Positions 42,180-55,205 of a stretch of 64,000 bases of DNA are shown in pieces. Within the stretch, counting starts at the first letter, position 1. Each line of letters opens with the position of its first letter. A model generated the notes under the pieces. The model searched no databases. It was not told where the DNA came from and was given only the letters and a program-made list of their open reading frames with translations. The stretch comes from Symbiodinium natans. Its lineage: Eukaryota > Sar > Dinophyceae > Suessiales > Symbiodiniaceae. The DNA lies in contig CAJNDS010000174.1 of assembly GCA_905221605.1 (NCBI GenBank), positions 109,501 through 173,500 of the forward strand. Direction: 5' to 3'. The position numbers were made by a program, and so were the translations under genes.

Positions 42180-45100
42180 TGCGGGCGTTCACTGATGGAG
42201 CCGCCAGCGGGGCTCGCTTTGCTGACCCCACTGCGCCTGGCCGTGCTTCTTGGCAGCCTTGGCACTGACATGTCATTTGAGACGAGCCTTGACGTCTACT
42301 CCAATGGCTTAAGGCCGGGCATTGCTCGAGTTACGACCCGTTTTGACTGCACCAAAACCAAACTCTCAGGCAAGTCGGCTGGCGGGTGCTCACTGAAGTG
42401 AACGCAGCGGCTTTGCACGGAAATGTGTTGGTATTTGTGGGCTGCTGAAGTTTAGCGCGCGCGAGAGAGAGAGAGAGAGAAGGCGAAGCAGAGGAGGGGG
42501 CAGAGAGAGAGGGAGGACCACCGAAGTTGTTTCGTGTCATAATCTGGTTGAAGGAGCGGGGGTCCGTGTTCGTGTGTTGTTGGTTGTCGCTTTCCCACGG
42601 GGGTCGTCGTCTCATGCCGACTGGACACAAACTTGGGCGCGCCGTGCGCGCGAGGGGGTGCGACTGTGCCCCTCAAGCCCCGAAGAAGAAGAAGAAGGAG
42701 GAGGACCACCGAAGAACTAGCAGGCAGTTGTAAGGTGAGAGTGTTGACAACAACAGTAGCAACTCACAGGGGGAGATGGAACAAGGGCCACGAGTAGGAT
42801 AGGTACCGAGGTCAGGAAGGAGGGAACACGGCCCCGTTTTTTTCCCTCTCAGCACACTGCGTGCGGACCATTTGAGAGAAGATGGGAGATGCCATATGCA
42901 CGATGTGGTCAGCTATGATTATCACTGGTTGCATCCTGTGTTGGCTAGCTGTGAGGGACCGAAGGGTTAAGGGGGCATGGGCGGGGACATCGGAGAGGCT
43001 TCCCTTCGGGGTTCTTGAGGGTTGTGGGCGGGCTGGGGGCTGAGTGGTTGGAGCGTTCGGGAAGTTGGAGGTCGTGCTTGGCCGGAGGTTTGAGCTGGGA
43101 TTAACCGTATTTCCACGGGACGTTGTCTAGTTGTGGTCTAGTTGCGTCTCCTCTCAGGGAAGAATCGAGCGCCCGGGGTCCTCACAGATCCAGGTAGCTG
43201 TAGAGGCAACGTTTCAGACTGCGACTGACCTGGTACAGCCGAGCGACAGCGCTCATTTGCACTTGTTTCAGCAACATTCTGCGCAGTGTCGTGTTGACGC
43301 GGTTTGGCTCGACCCCTTGGCCGAACGTGCACACGGGCCGCCACAAGTGGGGTAGCCACGCTACTAGGCCTGCAGGTTTGTTTGTCAGCTCACATCGCGT
43401 CTCAACACCGACTGGTGGCCGTAGACGCCATTGGACCCCGCTTAGAGTTGCGTGGTTGCGCGATTGTTTGGGGGGGTCTCCATTTTCCTTTTTGCCCAGG
43501 GAAAAGAAGACGACCCCCCAACGAAAGATGGAAAGAAAAATGTGCCAGCAACGAGCGTGCGGGCTGAAGTGTGTTTTACATGTGGTCTGCTATGTACACG
43601 GAGTACCCAGCCAGGACTTGCCCGAACATCGGGAGCGTGATGGAGAAAGGGTGACAGCGCGTAAGAACGCAACGATTTCGCAAAGAGCCCCGTGCAGACA
43701 AGGCCACCGGAGTACGTTCCAGGAAGAGGGAGTATCCATGGAGAAGAAGGAGAAGAAGGAGAAGCAGAAGAAGAGGAAGAGAAATGGAGAGGGCAAGCAA
43801 GGTAGCAACGCTTCAATTGTGTCACCGCTGGTCCTAAGCGGTTTGTAATCGATGTTATCTTGTTGTCTTGTCGTTTGGTTTCCATTTGTGAGTTTGATGA
43901 GATTCGCGCGTCTCTTCGTTCTTAAGTTCGCAGATGATTGGAAAGTTCAAGTTCGCTCCACAGACCGAGGTCTTCGTGACCGTCGTGTTCTTCCTTCACC
44001 GGGACACTTAGCTGCCTCTCTTAGTTCGCAACCCCCCTTACTCGGCAAAAGAAGTGAATTCTTTGGGCTTGTATCCAGCCAGCGACAGCATCTTGGTCTC
44101 GGACGTTGAGCAGGCATCCGGACGTAGATCTTTCCGGCCCAAATAAGGAGCATCCAAAGCCGAAGGCCACACAGAAAGACCAAAGGCCGTACTTGGTGCC
44201 TGCGCAGAAAAACAGAACCAAACCTGCAGGCCTTGCCATGTTAAGCCCAGAGTCCATGCCGCTATCGACAAGAACTCTGAGTCCGCCACTGCTCCCAGCT
44301 ATTGTTCCAAAATGAATGCAGTGCATCTCCAGGAATGGGCATGTGCGACGGTGAGCCTGGTGTTGAATGCCACATCCTGGACACTTTGTGCGCTCGATGT
44401 GCTGCTGGCGCAGGCCAGGATTAGGATTGAAAGAGATCATCAGGCAAATCGCATCAAATCGCATTACGTCTCCCTAGGTCCCTCGCAAGGGTCAAATCAT
44501 CTGGTTTATTGGGACGCCCTGGACTGCGTCCGTTGACATGCGTCGCATGCCCTAAAGCTGTCACATCCTGTCATTCGTGGAAGCCATGCCCCGAAGCCTC
44601 GGGGGTCGCCTTTGGACAAGCCCCCAAAATGGCCTGACCAAGTTCTGCTCCAAGGATCCCACGTCACCTTTGGAAGAGGCACAGAGGAGACTCCGTGGGG
44701 CTCAGGTGTGCTTCAACAACTGGGCAAGTGGAGTTACAGGTTTCAGTGTGTGAGTTTCGTGATTATCGCGGTGGAGTTTGGAGGCTTGGGCAAACCTTTC
44801 AGATTCATGCCGGCAAGTAAGGTGCCTGTCAAGGAACTAGCGCCACGAAGTTTTCAGCATGACTCCAACACTGCGACACATGAAAAGAAAGCATACTAAC
44901 ACCCTGCCACAGGTGTAAAGTTCCCCTCTCGTCAGTCTTTCCTTGGGCCAGGAGCCTGGCTCGAGGCTTAGCCACTCCGGCCTGGCGGGGCTTGTGGGAC
45001 GCCCGCCGGAAACTTCAGACTCTTGAGTCGACCATGCCTGCCCATCACGAGACGAGAACGACAGAACGGCAGAAGTTTAGGGAGTAGCATTCAGCGGAGT

Positions 45101-45200
45101 TCAGGGCGCTTCAGAATGCAGGTTTTGGGAGTGTTGTCCGGGCGGGCTGGCGCCCTTGGCTTTATCAGCTGTGGCCAAGGATTACGAACAGCAGATCCAG
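42180..45200. other. Non-coding or unresolved stretch
   Basis: Short open frames exist (for example from the ATG at 42195) but none has domain features or convincing splice borders. A GA tract lies at 42462-42480 and a GAAGAAG tract at 43740-43790. Otherwise the sequence looks unique. Confidence 0.4.
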
Positions 45201-45369
45201 GCGCGAGCTCATGGTTTTCTAAGCTGGGGCTGCATAGAGCAGAGTTGCGCCATGCCCTCTGTGAGGCACCTGGGCTGGGTTTGCTCGTCCCCTACGGCAT
45301 GACCTTGATCCAGGCCCGGGTGCAGATATTGAGCTTCCGATTTAGCTAAAGTGGGAAGGGATTTCGGGT

Positions 45370-45712
45370 GGATCAGCAGTGCGAGGACCCGTGACTCAGA
45401 AGAAAGAGTCGGGATGTCGCTTCGCATGTACTGCAGAGTCCTGGAAAGCTGGAACATCCAAAAGCCCAATCGCACCAAAATGATGCCACAGTGAAGACCA
45501 ATTGAGACGCCCACCGCGAATTTCTGGCTTTCGAAAAAGCGTCTCCAAGCCCCGACCCAAGCCACCTCAAGCCTGACGAAAAAACTGGCCAAGGACCTCG
45601 ACGCAGCTGCAGCCATCAGCGGGCTTTTTGCAGCTCTTGCTGCAGCCACCTCCCTCGCGAGCGCGCGCGTCGGGGTCCAAAGCACGCTGAGTTGCACGCT
45701 GAGGGGGGCCAT
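45370..45712 (-). CDS. Candidate first exon with N-terminal targeting-like helix and a membrane segment
   Basis: On the minus strand an ATG in good context (AAAATGGCC) opens MAPLSVQLSVLWTPTRALAR, an Ala/Arg-rich amphipathic stretch. A hydrophobic segment FAVGVSIGLHCGIILVRLGF follows. The first part resembles an organelle-targeting peptide followed by a membrane anchor. The exon probably ends before 45370, since later residues are less convincing. No family was recognised. Confidence 0.35.
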
Positions 45713-45999
45713 TTTGGGCTTGGGAAGTGCTGGCCCACGCTCAGGCTTCAGAGTTGGGTTCCGAAAAAGGCTGGGGTTCAGGCGACTTTACGCACTCACT
45801 GGCCGACAGCATCTTGCAAAGGAATTACAAGCCGTACTGACTCTCAGTAACGCTCAGTAACCCCGATGTAAATGTCGAAGATCGACTGTTGAAGTACCGT
45901 TCAAAAACCTAGCAGCGAGCTGACGTGAGCTTTCCTAGCGTTCAGAGATGTCAAAGACGTCAGGTCGATTTCAACTGCGACTGGCCTAACCAGCGAGGG

Positions 46000-48200
46000 C
46001 AGGCCATCCTCTTCATGTAACCGCTATTCCCCTGATCAGGACTTGTCGGGGCTGAGGGGTCATGGGTAGGGCAAGGCATGACACAGGTCCATATTGGCTC
46101 TTATTTCGGCTAGCTCTTCTGGAACATCGCTCAGACTGACACATGCTTAAGGCCTACACCCGAATGCCTTAAGCTTCATCCCTCAAAGTTCTCCAGCCGA
46201 AGGCCTCGGTCGTGTACACGCTTCAGCCATGTACGACCTACTGGCTGCCACTGGGCCTTGAGCTTTCAGAGCTGCTCATAGGACTCTTGCGTTCAATTGG
46301 GGGGTTCGCTCATCTCACAAATGGTGTCTCGGGAGAAAGCGCCCTGAGCTCGCAGCCGAAAAGATGAGCGCAAGGTTTTTGTCGGAGGTAGCAGCAGGAT
46401 TTTGGTTCTTGCAGGATGCTGCTTTCTCGGGGCCAGGCTCATTCCATTGCACCCAAGATGTCTTAGTTTCTTCGCACATGAAGCAGCCCGTACTGTGGTT
46501 CATAAGGGCCCCAACAGATATGTCCCCACAAAGAGACTCTAAGAGCTTTGGACGGGCCAGAGCCCTGAAGCACAAGCACATCCTATAGCCATCTGCAGGT
46601 ACACAAGCTACCTGATCGGATCAATGGCTGAGTTTACGGCTTTTGCGGTGGTCAGCTGTGTTGCTTGGCTACATCGCATATAGGGCTCACGAGACTTCAG
46701 TTATCCGAGGCTTGAGATCAATATCTCGGTCTTCTAGGTTAAGAGTTGTGGGCTCCGGCTGATGTTCGAGGTTTCGGGGTTTCGGTCGTGTGGAAGGACC
46801 AGAGTTCCCTTAGCGGCTGATCCGAGGGCCACAATGCTGACAAGTACCAAAAGAGGTGTAGGTGTGTGCGTGTGGCATCCACCGGCAAAGGTCCTTCACC
46901 CTCTCGTCGCCTGCTTGGGCTACGCACTCGCCATCGAGGCCCATGAAGTAGTGAGGCCCTACTTTTCACGCCCATGATGAGTGATGCTTGGGTTGCTTGG
47001 TGGAGGGCCTGAGGTGTTTTGGTCATTTCCAGGCTTCCGCTGGATTTGAAGGGTCAGGGTCCGGAAACTGATTTCGAGAGCCAGATCTAAAGAATTTCTC
47101 AGCACGGTCAGCATCCAAGTTCTGTTCCTTCGGGTCCCTAGCTGGTGTATCAGAGATCGCATCAGCGTATCAGAGTATCAGAGAGCGGTCTTCGCAAAAG
47201 GCATCAGAACTCACTGGGTGGCCGAACGGCCCTTAGTAACCTCTTGGCACAAATTGAATTCAGTACCGCAGTCCAGCACTTGCAGTTCCGCTCAACGTTC
47301 TGAAGTTGGGAGTATTTCCCAAGAATAGGCCCAGAGACGCATCAATACAGACACAAGGACCCCACAAAAAAGAGGGAACCAAAAATGTAAGGAAGGCCCC
47401 AAGTGCTGAAGCTGTGGCATCCCGCAAGCTTATCGCAGCAAATAAAAATTAAGCCAACATCGCGCCAGTAGGAGCCCTCTAGGTATGCCGCACAGCGCGT
47501 ATGTTTCTATACGGGATGGTTGTTGGACGTTGCTGGGGTTCTGCCGCAAAGCTTGCTGCTTGGGTGTACCGCAGAGTTTTTCCTTGTTCGCAAAACACCC
47601 TTGCCATTTTCCATGGTTCTGCTGTCGGGCTGAGGTCAATACACGTTGTAGCGCGAATGGCTTCTTCATGGAGTCGCTGCTTGCACCCCATGTGTGGATG
47701 CCTGGGAGAAGCTCCGCGTGGGATGGGATGAATTGCGGTTGGCTCTTGAGTTGGTGAAGGGGTTGAGGTCGCGTCTTTGAGTCTTATGTATTTGAAGCTT
47801 AGTCCAGAGAAACCGACCCCCAAAGTGGACCCTAATTAGAGAACTGTAAAGAGGCATATCAGTCTCGAGGGTCCCATGCGTGATGTATGGGGCATGGTTG
47901 TTCTCAGTTGGGTTTTCAGGTTCCCGGCTGGACATTGTTTTGCCAAGAAGCGATGAGCGTTCCATCCTTGCGGGTACTCAAGCTCCGGACTGTGTGGTTA
48001 AACTTGTTGGTGCCATTGCTGATGCTGATGCCATTGTTTCGGGGTGCCACTCGTCATCATCTTTGTAGTCATGATTGTCGTTGCTTGGGTTCCTACGGCT
48101 GCTGCAGGCAGTGATGTTACCACTTGTTCTATTGTGTTATTGACCTATTGACCTTGCTGCTGCCGTTGAGGTTGTCTGATGCTTCTGATCCTGATGCCAT
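46000..48200. other. Non-coding or unresolved stretch
   Basis: No exon could be supported with confidence. A short plus-strand piece near 46880-46976 (LHPLVACLGYALAIEAHEVV) reads like protein but has no clear borders. No repeats stand out. Confidence 0.35.
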
Positions 48201-48235
48201 TCACTCTTTGTCGGTCCTCGGACTTCAAACCCATC

Positions 48236-48373
48236 CCAAAGTTCCAGCAGGGCTGTCTGGTCAGGTCATGTTCTTCGGCCTACAAACGCGAGTTTTGGGG
48301 ACGCCTCTTGGCAGAAACTCATCAGATAGAGGCCAAGTACTGCTTCAAGCGGGAAGTTCTAGAGCTGCAGTGA
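48236..48373 (+). CDS. Candidate terminal exon, unknown
   Basis: A frame reading KFQQGCLVRSCSSAYKREFW continues GRLLAETHQIEAKYCFKREV and ends LELQ-TGA at 48371-48373. A CAG precedes GGCTGTCTGG at 48250-48252. The charged, helix-like composition is protein-like. No family was recognised and upstream exons were not found. Confidence 0.3.
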   Translation, partial: PKFQQGCLVRSCSSAYKREFWGRLLAETHQIEAKYCFKREVLELQ

Positions 48374-49320
48374 ACCGTCCCGACAAAGGCCTGTAACTTA
48401 CCGCCACTCGAGAGGGCGAAACAGCGAAGATGGTTTACGCACGTCACAGGCAGATCGCAGGAGCGCCGACAACATGGCTTCCAGTAGACGGCGCCTCTTC
48501 AAAATAATCTCAGTTGCAGCTCACTCAGAACATTCCACGGACTTAAACGATCGACTAAAGATCACACCATCGCCATATGGCCTGATCTCATCTCGTAATC
48601 TCGTGAGGTTGTCCAAGGGTAAACGCATGGGTTTATGCCGGAAGCCACTGACGTTTGTTTTGCTCGCCCCGTGAACCAAGGCCAGCTCGACGCGATCTCG
48701 CCGGTCCTGGGTGGCCCAGAAAATTCACTGCTCACGAGACTTCACGAGACTCTACTTTTGGGAGGCGTAAGGATGCAGGATGCAGGGCGCTGCGCAGCTC
48801 TGCATTGAACGGGGGGCACCTGACACACGCGAAGGTGGCCTGCAGCCCTTTGCATGCTGCTTCGCCTCGCCACTTCGCAAAAACCCAGTTGCAACAGGAC
48901 GTTGAAGTTCCCTGCTTACTGAGCTATTCTTCGGGATGCTTGGAGTGCTGGCAAGGCGTGCAGCTGTCTTGTGAGGGTCTCAAGTGTGATGCTTTCTGTT
49001 GCGAACTTGCAACCCCCCATGGATGGGATCACACGTGCTCCAGAATCGATTCTGGTGGCCCTAGGCGTTGCCGCTTGCTTGCTGCTTCGTGCCCCTGGCA
49101 CATGACCAAGAGCCCTGGCCGGGCAACCCAGTGAACCACGAGCGGTGCTGTAAGACAGTGTAGGTACTTGGCTTGGGGCAGGCACCGAGTTTCAACCAAA
49201 CCTATGGGAGGATCCATGCGTCCTTCGGCCAAGCTATGTAACAGGAGTGAATAATCACTTCGAGGGCAGAATGAAGTTCAGGCTTGAAAAGTTGATCGTC
49301 GCACAAGCGTACCCGAACTC

Positions 49321-49382
49321 CCGTGCTGACAATTCCCCAAACTGATCACATCCGTGCTGACAATTCCCCAAACTGATCACAT
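49321..49382 (+). repeat. 31-bp perfect tandem duplication
   Basis: CCGTGCTGACAATTCCCCAA continuing ACTGATCACAT occurs twice back to back with no change, so the duplication is recent. Confidence 0.95.
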
Positions 49383-50985
49383 CCGATCCTACACGGTGGA
49401 AAAACCAGGCTCTTGTTGTTGTAAACAATTTTTCGGGACGAGCACGTCATAAGCAAAAGAGACACGGTCTGCACACACCAGCGGTATTTGGGATGGCTGT
49501 GAGAAGGCACCGAGGCAACGTGCCATTAAGTCGGCCACTGCCAGTGCAACCCAAACCTTGGATCGCTTGAATGCCAGAGAGTACTCTCCACCAAGGCAGC
49601 GCCTAGGACGACCAATCGGGCGTGCGGTACTCGAAGAGTTTGAAAAGCCAACGGCTGCCGCTGTTGCAGCTGCCAAGGCTGTGCGTTTTGTGGGAACTTC
49701 CTGGTTTCAGCTTGGCCTTTGAATACAAGGTTTATGCGAGTGGCATTGGCCATCAATGCCAAGTGGACATGTTTGGAATTGCATTTTCAGAGGGGTGGCT
49801 CTCTTGATCTCCATCCAGCTTTGGGTTGCAAATTTCTGGCGTTCAAGTACTGCCTTGTGTCTTCCCTAAATCCTAAACCGTGAAGTCAGCCAAAGTGTGT
49901 CTCCAGGGTTGCTTCTCATGGTTGAGAGTTGCGGTGAACAATGCGCTACCTCAGGTCTCCTTCTTTCTCCTGTAGAGGATAGCCAGGCAGAATTCGCCAC
50001 GCTCTTCTTTCTCTTCCTTTCCGGCTTCGGCTGTCATCCTGACCAGGGTAGCTTGGCTCGCCGAAGTAAATGATGCTGAAACGATGTCAAGAGAACTCTG
50101 TAAAAAGAACTGCCCGCCTCTTAAAAGCCCAATGCTGTGGCAGGCATGCGTCATCCACCGTGCCTGCAGTCGCCCTGCTCAGGGGATCATTTTCGACAAA
50201 GTCTGCTCGTAGTGAAGCCACGAAGCAAGTTTATCGACTTCTGCCGCCAAAGCGTTGGCTGCCACAAGCGGGATGACATCCTCTGAGGTTCAGGAAAGTT
50301 CTCAACAAAGAGGCCGTTCCCAAGATCCTCAAAACTTCAAATCTGCTTAGAATCCCTTCTTCAATCTGGCTAAAGCTGCTAAAGCTGCTAAAGCTGCTAA
50401 AGCTAGACTCAAGCGACATGTCACCCAGTTTTGACGGTGAGGTGCACCTGGTCTGAGACCCGCGGAGTGGTTGCGAGCTGCGCTGTTCGGCACTTCGGAC
50501 TGAAAAAGGTTCTGGGGGGTCAGAGATGACTTCTCTCAATGTGGGTGTTCCTCTGTTCCTCACATCATTGGCAACAGCAAAGCTCTCAAGCTCAAGGCAT
50601 CTGCAACGCATTGCTCCAAGCAGACACAAAGCAGATGCGGAGGCAGATGCAAGCTCCAACCCCCCCCCGATCTTCAGCCACCACTGGCCATAGTCCATAT
50701 GTGTTCTTCTGAGACGCAGGGAAAGTTCAGCCGAGCGGCAACCATCGTCGATTTCAGAATGGCAGGAGATGGAGTTCGGGGCAACAAGAATCCTCTGAAG
50801 CGCCCCCCAAGACCGCTGAGACCTCTGAGACTTCTGAGACTTCTCTCTGAGACCTCTCTGTGCCTGCGGGCCTTGTTACATTGCATTGGGAACACCGTCG
50901 AGCCTTGCACCTTCAGCTCCATGGATGTATCCAAACCTCATACCAGCTCGAATGGCTAAAGTAAGGTAGTTGAGCAGGTGAAGAA

Positions 50986-51033
50986 AGTGCGACGAGCTTG
51001 AAGGTTCTCGTGTGTAGAGTACTCCTTGAGGCT
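50986..51033 (+). pseudogene. Relic of the 3' end of the Cys-rich gene at 51.4-52.0 kb
   Basis: AAGTGCGACG...TGAAGGTTCTCG and the following bases to CCTTGAGGC match 51952-52000, the last codons and stop of the downstream gene, with a handful of differences. A former tandem copy apparently lay immediately upstream. Confidence 0.55.
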
Positions 51034-51411
51034 GCCTGACTTGTGGTTGGGACTTGCACGAAATGGCAGAACTTGCACAAACTTGCAGAAACATCTAGGA
51101 AACCTTTGCTTTACTCAAATTACTCAAGCCGACTGGCAGTTGCACACGACATTTCGTGAAGACCTGGACATCATCTTGAGCTGCACGAACGCCATCGTTG
51201 TTGATGCTCGCAGCCTTACATGGCTCAAACCATCTTTGGAAGCCTGTGGAGTTCCGCCTTCACTTCATCGTTGCTTCTAGCATGCAAATGTCTCTTCTGC
51301 CTGTTGCTCTCAATTCTAGTCGTCGTAGCCCGCACAAGGTTTGAATCACATTGTGTTTGGTTGCTTCCGGTGGAAGTGCTTGGCCCCCTTTGCCAAGGTC
51401 TGCTATCATCA

Positions 51412-51996
51412 ATGTCATCTTGGGCAAAGTCAGCGGTTTTCCTGCACAGCCTTTGTCTCGCTTCAGGATTGCGGGCAGAAGTCTTCTACAACACCAGCCT
51501 GCCAATGCCACAGTGTGGTGACTGGTACAACAGCTTGCCGAGCACTTTCCTTGGCTTTGGTAGCAGGAAGCGCCAGGAGTACCTGAATGCAAATCCCGAT
51601 CCTTGTGCGGCTGGCGGTCTGGAATGTTGTAAAGGCAAGTGCAGCATGAAAGGTTGCAAGACGGATGTCAGCTGTTCACAATGCAAGAGTCTCCTGAGTG
51701 ATGTGCCAGCCAATTTGGCCAAAGGTTTTTGTGAGGATTCCAAGAGTTGCAACAAAGTCTGGCATGGGTGCAAATTCTTTGCAGGCTCTTGTGAAAGTGC
51801 ACGGCAGCCATGCTGGAAGTGCACCTCGTTCTACCGCACTGAGAGTCCGGAAGATGCCCAAGCAGCCTGTGAGGATAGAACGCTTTGCTACTATCCTGGC
51901 AATGCCCATACCCACTCTGACGGCTATTGCAAGTGGACCGCGGAGTTTCGCAAGTGCGACGTGGATGAAGGTTCTCGCGTGTATAGAGTTCCTTGA
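51412..51996 (+). CDS. Secreted cysteine-rich protein (single exon or last exon)
   Basis: The chosen ATG gives MSSWAKSAVFLHSLCLASGL and RA, a typical signal peptide (basic start, hydrophobic core, small residues at the cut), then EVFYNTSLPMPQCGDWYN. The mature part holds about twenty Cys in pairs (ECCKGKC, SCSQCKS, RQPCWKC) with spacing that suggests two related halves and multiple disulfides. It ends at TGA 51994-51996. The open frame extends upstream to 51220 but is less protein-like there. No family was recognised. It would be exported or lumenal. A relic of the gene end lies 0.97 kb upstream, so tandem duplication is likely. Confidence 0.5.
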   Translation: MSSWAKSAVFLHSLCLASGLRAEVFYNTSLPMPQCGDWYNSLPSTFLGFGSRKRQEYLNANPDPCAAGGLECCKGKCSMKGCKTDVSCSQCKSLLSDVPANLAKGFCEDSKSCNKVWHGCKFFAGSCESARQPCWKCTSFYRTESPEDAQAACEDRTLCYYPGNAHTHSDGYCKWTAEFRKCDVDEGSRVYRVP

Positions 51997-52651
51997 AGGC
52001 ATGACACAGATGCCGCACAGATTGAGCCTGCTGCCAAGAAAAAAAGGGGACGAGTCCGCTGTTTGCGTGCAGTAATGTCGGGTCAGATACCTGGTTTGCC
52101 AACCAGTACAAACAAACGTCTGCATAACAGCGACTGCTATCATCCAGGGTTTCATGCGGGGTTTCGGCTTGGGTGATTTCGACCCTGTCTGTGAGACAGC
52201 TATCCCACACAGACCAAAGCCAAGCCCTCAGATCAGGTGCTGTGGTCCTGCTGGCACCTCTGCACCTGGGAATCACCATCTGCCGGCTCGCTGCGAATGT
52301 GCACTTTAGGGCGACCAGGCTCAACCTCGGGCATGTTGACCGTGTTGCGGGGAGCATGCCGCAGCCTTGTTGTTCCTTTCGTGCCTTTAGACATCAAAAA
52401 AGCCACTCTTGGAGGCACGTAGGTTGCGCAGGGCATGCCACCTTTGTACGTGCTCACGAGAGTTGCTGGAGCAGCATTGTAGCGTTGTAAGGTTGCAACG
52501 TACTTTTGCTTCAGGGGACCCGTCGAAAGTTTCTCTCTTTGGCGCTCGTCATCACAACCGATCATGACCCAGCGGCACCTCCGCGAAAATGATCGAACAA
52601 ACTCCAAGAGAATGGCATCTGCCGTGTTAGTGTCAGTGTGGGGCATGCCTC

Positions 52652-53087
52652 ATGGACCTGTCGAGCATCCTTCGCAGCCTTGGGTCGTCTGAGAACAGAC
52701 CCAAGCCAAGTCCAGCCCTAAAACCCGGTCCCTCCAGCCCCGAAGCCTGCGTTGCGCCCAGGACGGCGCAGTGGACAAGGATCTCTGCACAGAGATCGAG
52801 AACAAGCGCAAGGACTTGAAACCCGAAGCTCTAAACCCTAGACACATTGGACCCCTCAAGCCTTAAGCTTTGTGGATTCAAAGTTTGGTGGAATTGAGAG
52901 TTCTAAGAATTTAAGTGAGCTGAGAAGTCATCAGGCCAAAGTCAGAAGTCACGTCAGTCAGTTGTCTTGCCAGCTCTGCAGCCTGTACGGCCGGATTCTT
53001 GCTGGCCAGGAGATTGAAGAGTTTCTGGCAGAGCGGCAGCAACACCCCAATGAGTACGAGCTCTTGGCAGTGGAGGACTTGGTCTGA
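52652..53087 (+). CDS. Three-exon gene for a small (about 81 aa) protein, unknown
   Basis: Exon 1 starts at ATG 52652 (MDLSSILRSLGSSE) and ends near 52690. Exon 2 is 52762-52812 (DGAVDKDLCTEIENKRK), after GCGCCCAG. Exon 3 is 52935-53087, after TCATCAG: AKVRSHVSQLSCQLCSLYGR, then ILAGQEIEEFLAERQQHPNE and a stop. All junctions are phase 0. Both donors would be GA (TCT|GAGAAC, AAG|GACTTG), a known dinoflagellate variant. The product is charged and mostly helical with three Cys near the middle. No family was recognised. Confidence 0.5.
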
Positions 53088-53099
53088 TGGGTTTGAGTT

Positions 53100-55172
53100 T
53101 GGTAGAGTGGCTTCATTCTCAGGGCATAAAATGGGCAGAATATTGGTGCCAGATCCAAGTCCCGTGGGCAATGAAGGGGCAGCGTTGAAGTGTGGAAGGG
53201 AGCAGAGCACAGGGAAGTTGACGGCAATTGAAAGGAAGGGGGAAAGGGACTTCCTGCTCGCGTCTGGCCAACGCGTGATCTCACCTCGTCATTTCCAGAA
53301 GTCTTGTGCACTGCGTCTGCAACAATTAACCATAGCATACGGGCCCGTGCTCCCAAGATTTGGAGGATCCCGCGTCGGAGCTCGAGGACCGGACAGGGAC
53401 TGAGCAGAATACTTGATCAGTGCTTCCGGACCCTCTCTTTTCCTTTAAAGGCAAGGAACCTGCACTCGTTGATTATCCTGCAGCACAGCCTGTGGAGACT
53501 CTCAGAAGCTTTTGTGTTGTCAGACCCTTCCAAAGATGGCAAAGTGGTCCGTTCTGATCCACCTCTGTGGGGTATTGTGCGTACGCATGCATATAGCCAT
53601 GGCAGATGCTATCAAAACATTGCCATTGCCGAGCCGAACAGCAGCACACTGTAAGTTTGCAACGCATATCTTAGACACCTCACCAGAACGATAGCACCGC
53701 GTGCGTTCGGAAAAGCACACTGCACCAAAGACAAGGCTTGTGGACGTCAGTTGCTGCTGAAAGTAGCGAAGCTGCCTCTGGAAGGCACATTTTGCGGACA
53801 AAGCTCTGCTGGTTGACCCATGCACTGCAAGCACTACAGCTACAGGCCCGAAAAGCCCTGAAGTCTCCGGAATTGCTGTCATACAGATCAGGGACGGGGT
53901 TAGAGGCCACCTGTTCCTGAGTCAGATGCAACTAGCGTCAGGCCTAACATGAGCGCAGGCAAGCAGAACATGGGTCCAGAGTCTCCACTTCCGAAAGGAA
54001 CAAAGGAACGAGAAAAGGCGCGCCATTGGGACCATCGGGATCGTGGTCTTGCGGGGAACGTATCGTGGAACCGAGATCCAGGCCCTGTGGGCTTAGAAGA
54101 AGTAGTTAGTCAAGTGGAAACTGACACTCAGCAGAAGCGCAGCTGCAAAAAGTTTGAAAAGTGCTGTTTTGTGGATACTTTCAAAAGGCCGAGAGAATGT
54201 TTACTCTGCGCCAAGGTTCTGAGACAAAACCTCATTCGAGGTAAGAGCGCCCCCCCCCCCCCCAAGGATTAGTTTGGATCGAGTCCTACTCCCAGTTTTG
54301 CAAACTCGGTTCTCATGCAGGATTCCCAGAACACTCTTTCGCAGATACCGCGACTTCCCGGCGACTTCCGGGCACGCGAGCGCTTTGAACCGTGAAGGGA
54401 CCTCGAAGGGGGAAGCCCAAACCGGCTTGAAACCAAGCTCAGTGGCCTCGCACCATGCGCTCTGCCGTTTTGCTGCAGCTTTGGCACAGACAAAAAACCA
54501 TGGGTTGGGCTGACGAGAGTCTAGGGCTCAGTTCTCGGAGCACGGGGCGGTTTTTCGGGCATTCGGGAGGAGTTGGGGGGGTTGGGCGGGGGCTGCGTGG
54601 TTTCTGTGGATATAGTGAATATAGTGCCATGAGCCGTGAGACTTCTGCTGCGGTCGACAACCTCCTGACCGTCGCAGGTGGCAAGCTGCTTGGATCCCAA
54701 AGTTAAAGAGAAACAGTACAAAGGATCCACAGCAAACGGAAGGTAACCACTGTAGCTTGGACAGAGATTCGCTTCAAGTTGAAAAGCCGGTGCATGGAGG
54801 CATAAAGACACTATAACATGACTCAAGGCAGGATGATTATAGGCCAGGGGCTTGCGTCCAAGCTGCTGAGCTGAAGCTAAGGGTGCCCTCACCAATAGAT
54901 CTACAGAATTCTTACGATTGTCACGAAAGCTAGCTCCTTGGAGCTTGTGGGAGTTTTTGTTCACAACCTTCTCGTCTTGGGTTAAACATGACTTGGGGGG
55001 ACCTTCGGCCTGAAATGTCAGGAATTCAAGGTCACACGGGCGCCTCCTTTTGCCTGAGTGGTCACACGGTGTCCCTGACAAAGGGGGGAGGGGGGCTGGC
55101 CCTCCCTGACCTTAACCCCACCCCACGCTGCCTGCATAAAATCGGCCTCGAGGTAGTGACCTTCTCCCAAAA

Positions 55173-55205
<33 letters not shown>

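Noticed and set aside
53536-53694. ORF starting MAKWSVLIHLCGVLCV, signal-peptide-like
   Set aside because: No plausible continuation or splice borders, and the downstream text loses protein character.
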